In this document: positions 62,198 through 64,000 of the stretch, piece by piece
How the letters are laid out: the number at the start of each line of letters is the position of its first letter
Numbering within the stretch: the first letter of the stretch is position 1
Assembly (NCBI GenBank): GCA_035772785.1
Contig: JAOCPU010000037.1
Location: 1 to 64,000, forward strand
DNA: 64,000 bases
Source: Phlebiopsis flavidoalba
Taxonomy: Eukaryota; Basidiomycota; Agaricomycetes; Polyporales; Phanerochaetaceae
Reading direction: 5' to 3'
Program-made: the position numbers and the translations under genes
Notes under the pieces: model-generated
Database searches by the model: none
What the model was told of the DNA's origin: nothing
Seen by the model: only the letters and a program-made list of their open reading frames with translations

Positions 62198-63040
62198 GTA
62201 CGCCCTTTAAGTCCATCCATAGCTGACAATGATCGAACGCGATCTCTATGAGTTCACTTGAGATCGAAAGGCTGTCATATTCATGCGTTGCTTGGGAGGT
62301 ATCCTGAGACTTGCGCATCATTGTCATTAAAATAGTACGTCTCTCTTGCGTAGATGTGTTTCTTCCTGACAGGTGGTCCGAAGCTAGCCCGCAATACACA
62401 CCACGAGCCATGTTGACGCCGCTATCACAAATCCTACCATGGGAGGACCTCTTATCCAGTAGGTGTCTTGTAGTCTGTTTCTGTCCACTTACTTCTCGCC
62501 TTTACACCTCGGCCATCCTCATACACTCTGCATCGTTCCCCGACTACCAGGCTGCTTTGGGCCGTGGCTGGCGAGCCAATGTCTCGAGGTGGGACTTCAC
62601 GCTCTTTCCCCTTGCCTTCGTCCCCGCTTGCTCCTGGCTGCAGTGACTGTGGAGGTCCCTGGGACGACACCAGCTGGAAGGCTGTATGGCCCGATAACAT
62701 ATTTGTCGTAGGCTGCGAGGAGCTGAAAGCGTGAAGACCAACAAGTCCTGTGTGGAATCAAAATAGGGCTCTGTGGTTGCGACCGTTCTTCACAATACCA
62801 AGAAAGATGTATAGCGGGAGTAGAATTGAGAGCAAACATGTAATAGCACATTCATTGCGCCACATATTGTAAGGCAAGACAGAAAATGAACCTGCGGCTG
62901 GTGGCAGAAAGATTTGTGGGAGAGGCGGGGTTCAGAGGTGCCGGATGACGGTCCTGCGAGGGGCGTTTGTGGACTGGAGATAAGTCTGGTGATTGTGGAC
63001 TTGATGCAGAAGTGCTTGCTTGCTGGTCGTCGATGTCCAT
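62198..63040 (-). CDS. MED19: Mediator complex subunit 19 (MED19)
   Basis: Head-module subunit of Mediator, which links activators to RNA polymerase II. Seen on the minus strand: start at 63040 (MDIDDQQASTSASSPQSP), a Ser/Pro-rich lead and PLPQIFLPPAAGSF-like sequence. Then YFDSTQDLL (62740-62765), FQLLAAYDKYVI.PYSLPAG (62655-62715), the motif by which fungal MED19 is recognised. A charged part GDEGKGKEREVPP follows. The C-terminal segment near 62210-62320 has YLMTMM, a QPFDLK block and MDGLKG, garbled remnants of the PPKQ..PFD-KT and SLEGLKGW region. Length of about 220-250 residues fits. The AYDKYV motif is good evidence; the rest is weak because of frame errors. Confidence 0.55.
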
Positions 63041-63671
63041 AGCTTGAGGTTGGAGTCGACGCATCGAGAGATTGATGGTTCGGTGAAAGTCCTGCAGCAG
63101 AGCTCGGCCGTGGTTCGGGTCTGGATGATCACAGACCGTCAGTAATTACCGCAGGCGTACAGCTGCGTTCTGTGGCGCGGGGTTTCAACCGCGCTGATGG
63201 GGTAAGGACAATGTAACATTTATTGTGATACCGTGAGAATCCTGCTTGGCCACTCCGTCGGCATCACCGGACCAGCGTATATCACCATACATCACCTGAG
63301 TGCATGGCTCATGCACTGCTAGACTCACAGATTACCTCTACCTGGGGGCGTAACTAGTTCGTGAATACGAGCGAAACACGTAACGACTTCAACATTTAGC
63401 TTTAAGCCCAGCGAATGAGCTTAGTAAATTACGCCGTTGCATGCGTCGCCAATCAGGATACGCGGGCCACCTGAGTATTCCGTGGCGGCAGGCTACGCTC
63501 GCAACAGGACTGTCAGAGTTTCGCCTCAACGAGGTACACGAGAACCACTGAAGTAACATCGACACGTCCCTCCGTAAGCGCCTCGCTGAAACAGTCTACG
63601 GGTATATAACCCTCGATGCTTCCACCGTCCCGCCCGTCACAACTCACAATTGCTTTCTTAGCTTCGCAGCG
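63041..63671. promoter_or_regulatory. Divergent promoter region MED19 / epoxide hydrolase
   Basis: About 630 bases between divergent starts. A short plus-strand reading near 63510-63540 (SEFRLNEVHENH) could be an upstream exon of the epoxide hydrolase. No regulatory motif identified. Confidence 0.35.
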
Positions 63672-64000
63672 ATGACTTCCACCATTGACTCCATCTGCAC
63701 GCGCTCCGTTCAAGTCCTCATGTATACCGGACGAGGAAGTCGAACGCATGAAGAGACTCGTCTCTCGAGAGCACGTGCTACCCTCTTCCACCCCCATTGG
63801 TGGAGCCAGCTGGGATTACGCGTTGGATCTAGAATGCCGCTCAGAGACATGCAGAACGCTTGGGTCAACGACACTTTGACTGGAAGGCGGTGAGAGGAGG
63901 AGAGATGAACGCTGTTCCCTCAGTACACCACTGGTTCATCGAGTCTGTGACCGTCCATTTTCATACATCTGACAGTCGCCCAGATCGATGCCATACCCAT
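63672..64000 (+). CDS. Epoxide hydrolase, N-terminal part (cut by window end)
   Basis: Alpha/beta-hydrolase that opens epoxides to diols, often in detoxification next to P450 chemistry. Seen: ATG at 63672 (MTSTIDSICTR), then APFKSS.IPDEEVERMKRLV, LPSSTPIGGASWDYALDLE and RDMQNAWVND, the epoxide-hydrolase N-terminal domain (EHN). VTVHFHTS near the end matches the IxxLxVHFIH strand that begins the catalytic domain. At least two frame shifts occur in 300 bases. The nucleophile Asp and the rest lie beyond the window. Identification is good; substrate unknown. Confidence 0.8.

Overview
The window looks like a piece of nuclear genome from a filamentous basidiomycete, most likely an Agaricomycete with wood- or litter-decay ability. 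Genes are split by many short introns (about 45-90 bases, GT..AG). The gene set includes a cellulose-binding endoglucanase, a cytochrome P450, a formamidase, an epoxide hydrolase and the Ser/Thr/Pro-rich single-pass membrane proteins common in that group. There are no bacterial operons, CRISPR arrays or rRNA genes. Reading frames are broken by single-base insertions and deletions in nearly every gene, including slowly evolving housekeeping genes, so I read this as poor consensus quality rather than mass pseudogene formation. Gene bounds are therefore approximate, and every identification is from pattern recognition alone without a database search.

Layout. 1-11.3 kb: succinate dehydrogenase subunit 3 (SDH3, minus), a TPR protein, a long alpha-arrestin-like protein, a small unknown protein and TIM13. 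11.7-17.2 kb: the DNA-break sensor NBS1 (minus) in a head-to-head pair with the PP2A methylesterase PPE1. 17.4-28 kb is a strongly GC-rich block with the ribosome-biogenesis AAA ATPase RIX7, the multi-BRCT checkpoint/replication scaffold DPB11/Rad4/TopBP1 and a homeodomain transcription factor. 28.3-31.9 kb: mitochondrial ribosomal protein uL30m and fructose-bisphosphate aldolase FBA1. 32.7-41.3 kb: three minus-strand genes, formamidase, cytochrome P450 and the MBOAT protein GUP1. 41.4-47.5 kb: the ribosome-biogenesis J-protein JJJ1 and a membrane protein with a mucin-like ectodomain. 48.1-52.3 kb: a SARAF-like regulator of store-operated calcium entry and a secreted GH5 endoglucanase with an N-terminal CBM1. 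52.3-55.3 kb has no recognisable gene but holds a set of nested hairpins. 55.3-64 kb: an unidentified Ser/Pro-rich protein, an MFS transporter, a GC-rich island between two T-rich tracts, Mediator subunit MED19 and the start of an epoxide hydrolase cut by the window end.

The genes do not form one pathway. RIX7, JJJ1 and uL30m act in cytosolic or mitochondrial ribosome production; SDH3, TIM13 and uL30m serve mitochondria; NBS1 and DPB11 both serve the DNA-damage checkpoint and lie within 9 kb of each other. No clearly new defence, mobile or biosynthetic system was found. The most interesting leads are the putative structured RNA near 53.6-53.8 kb, introns built almost entirely of homopolymers, the compositional islands, and the uncharacterised protein families at about 9.8-10.2, 44.3-47.5 and 55.3-56.8 kb.
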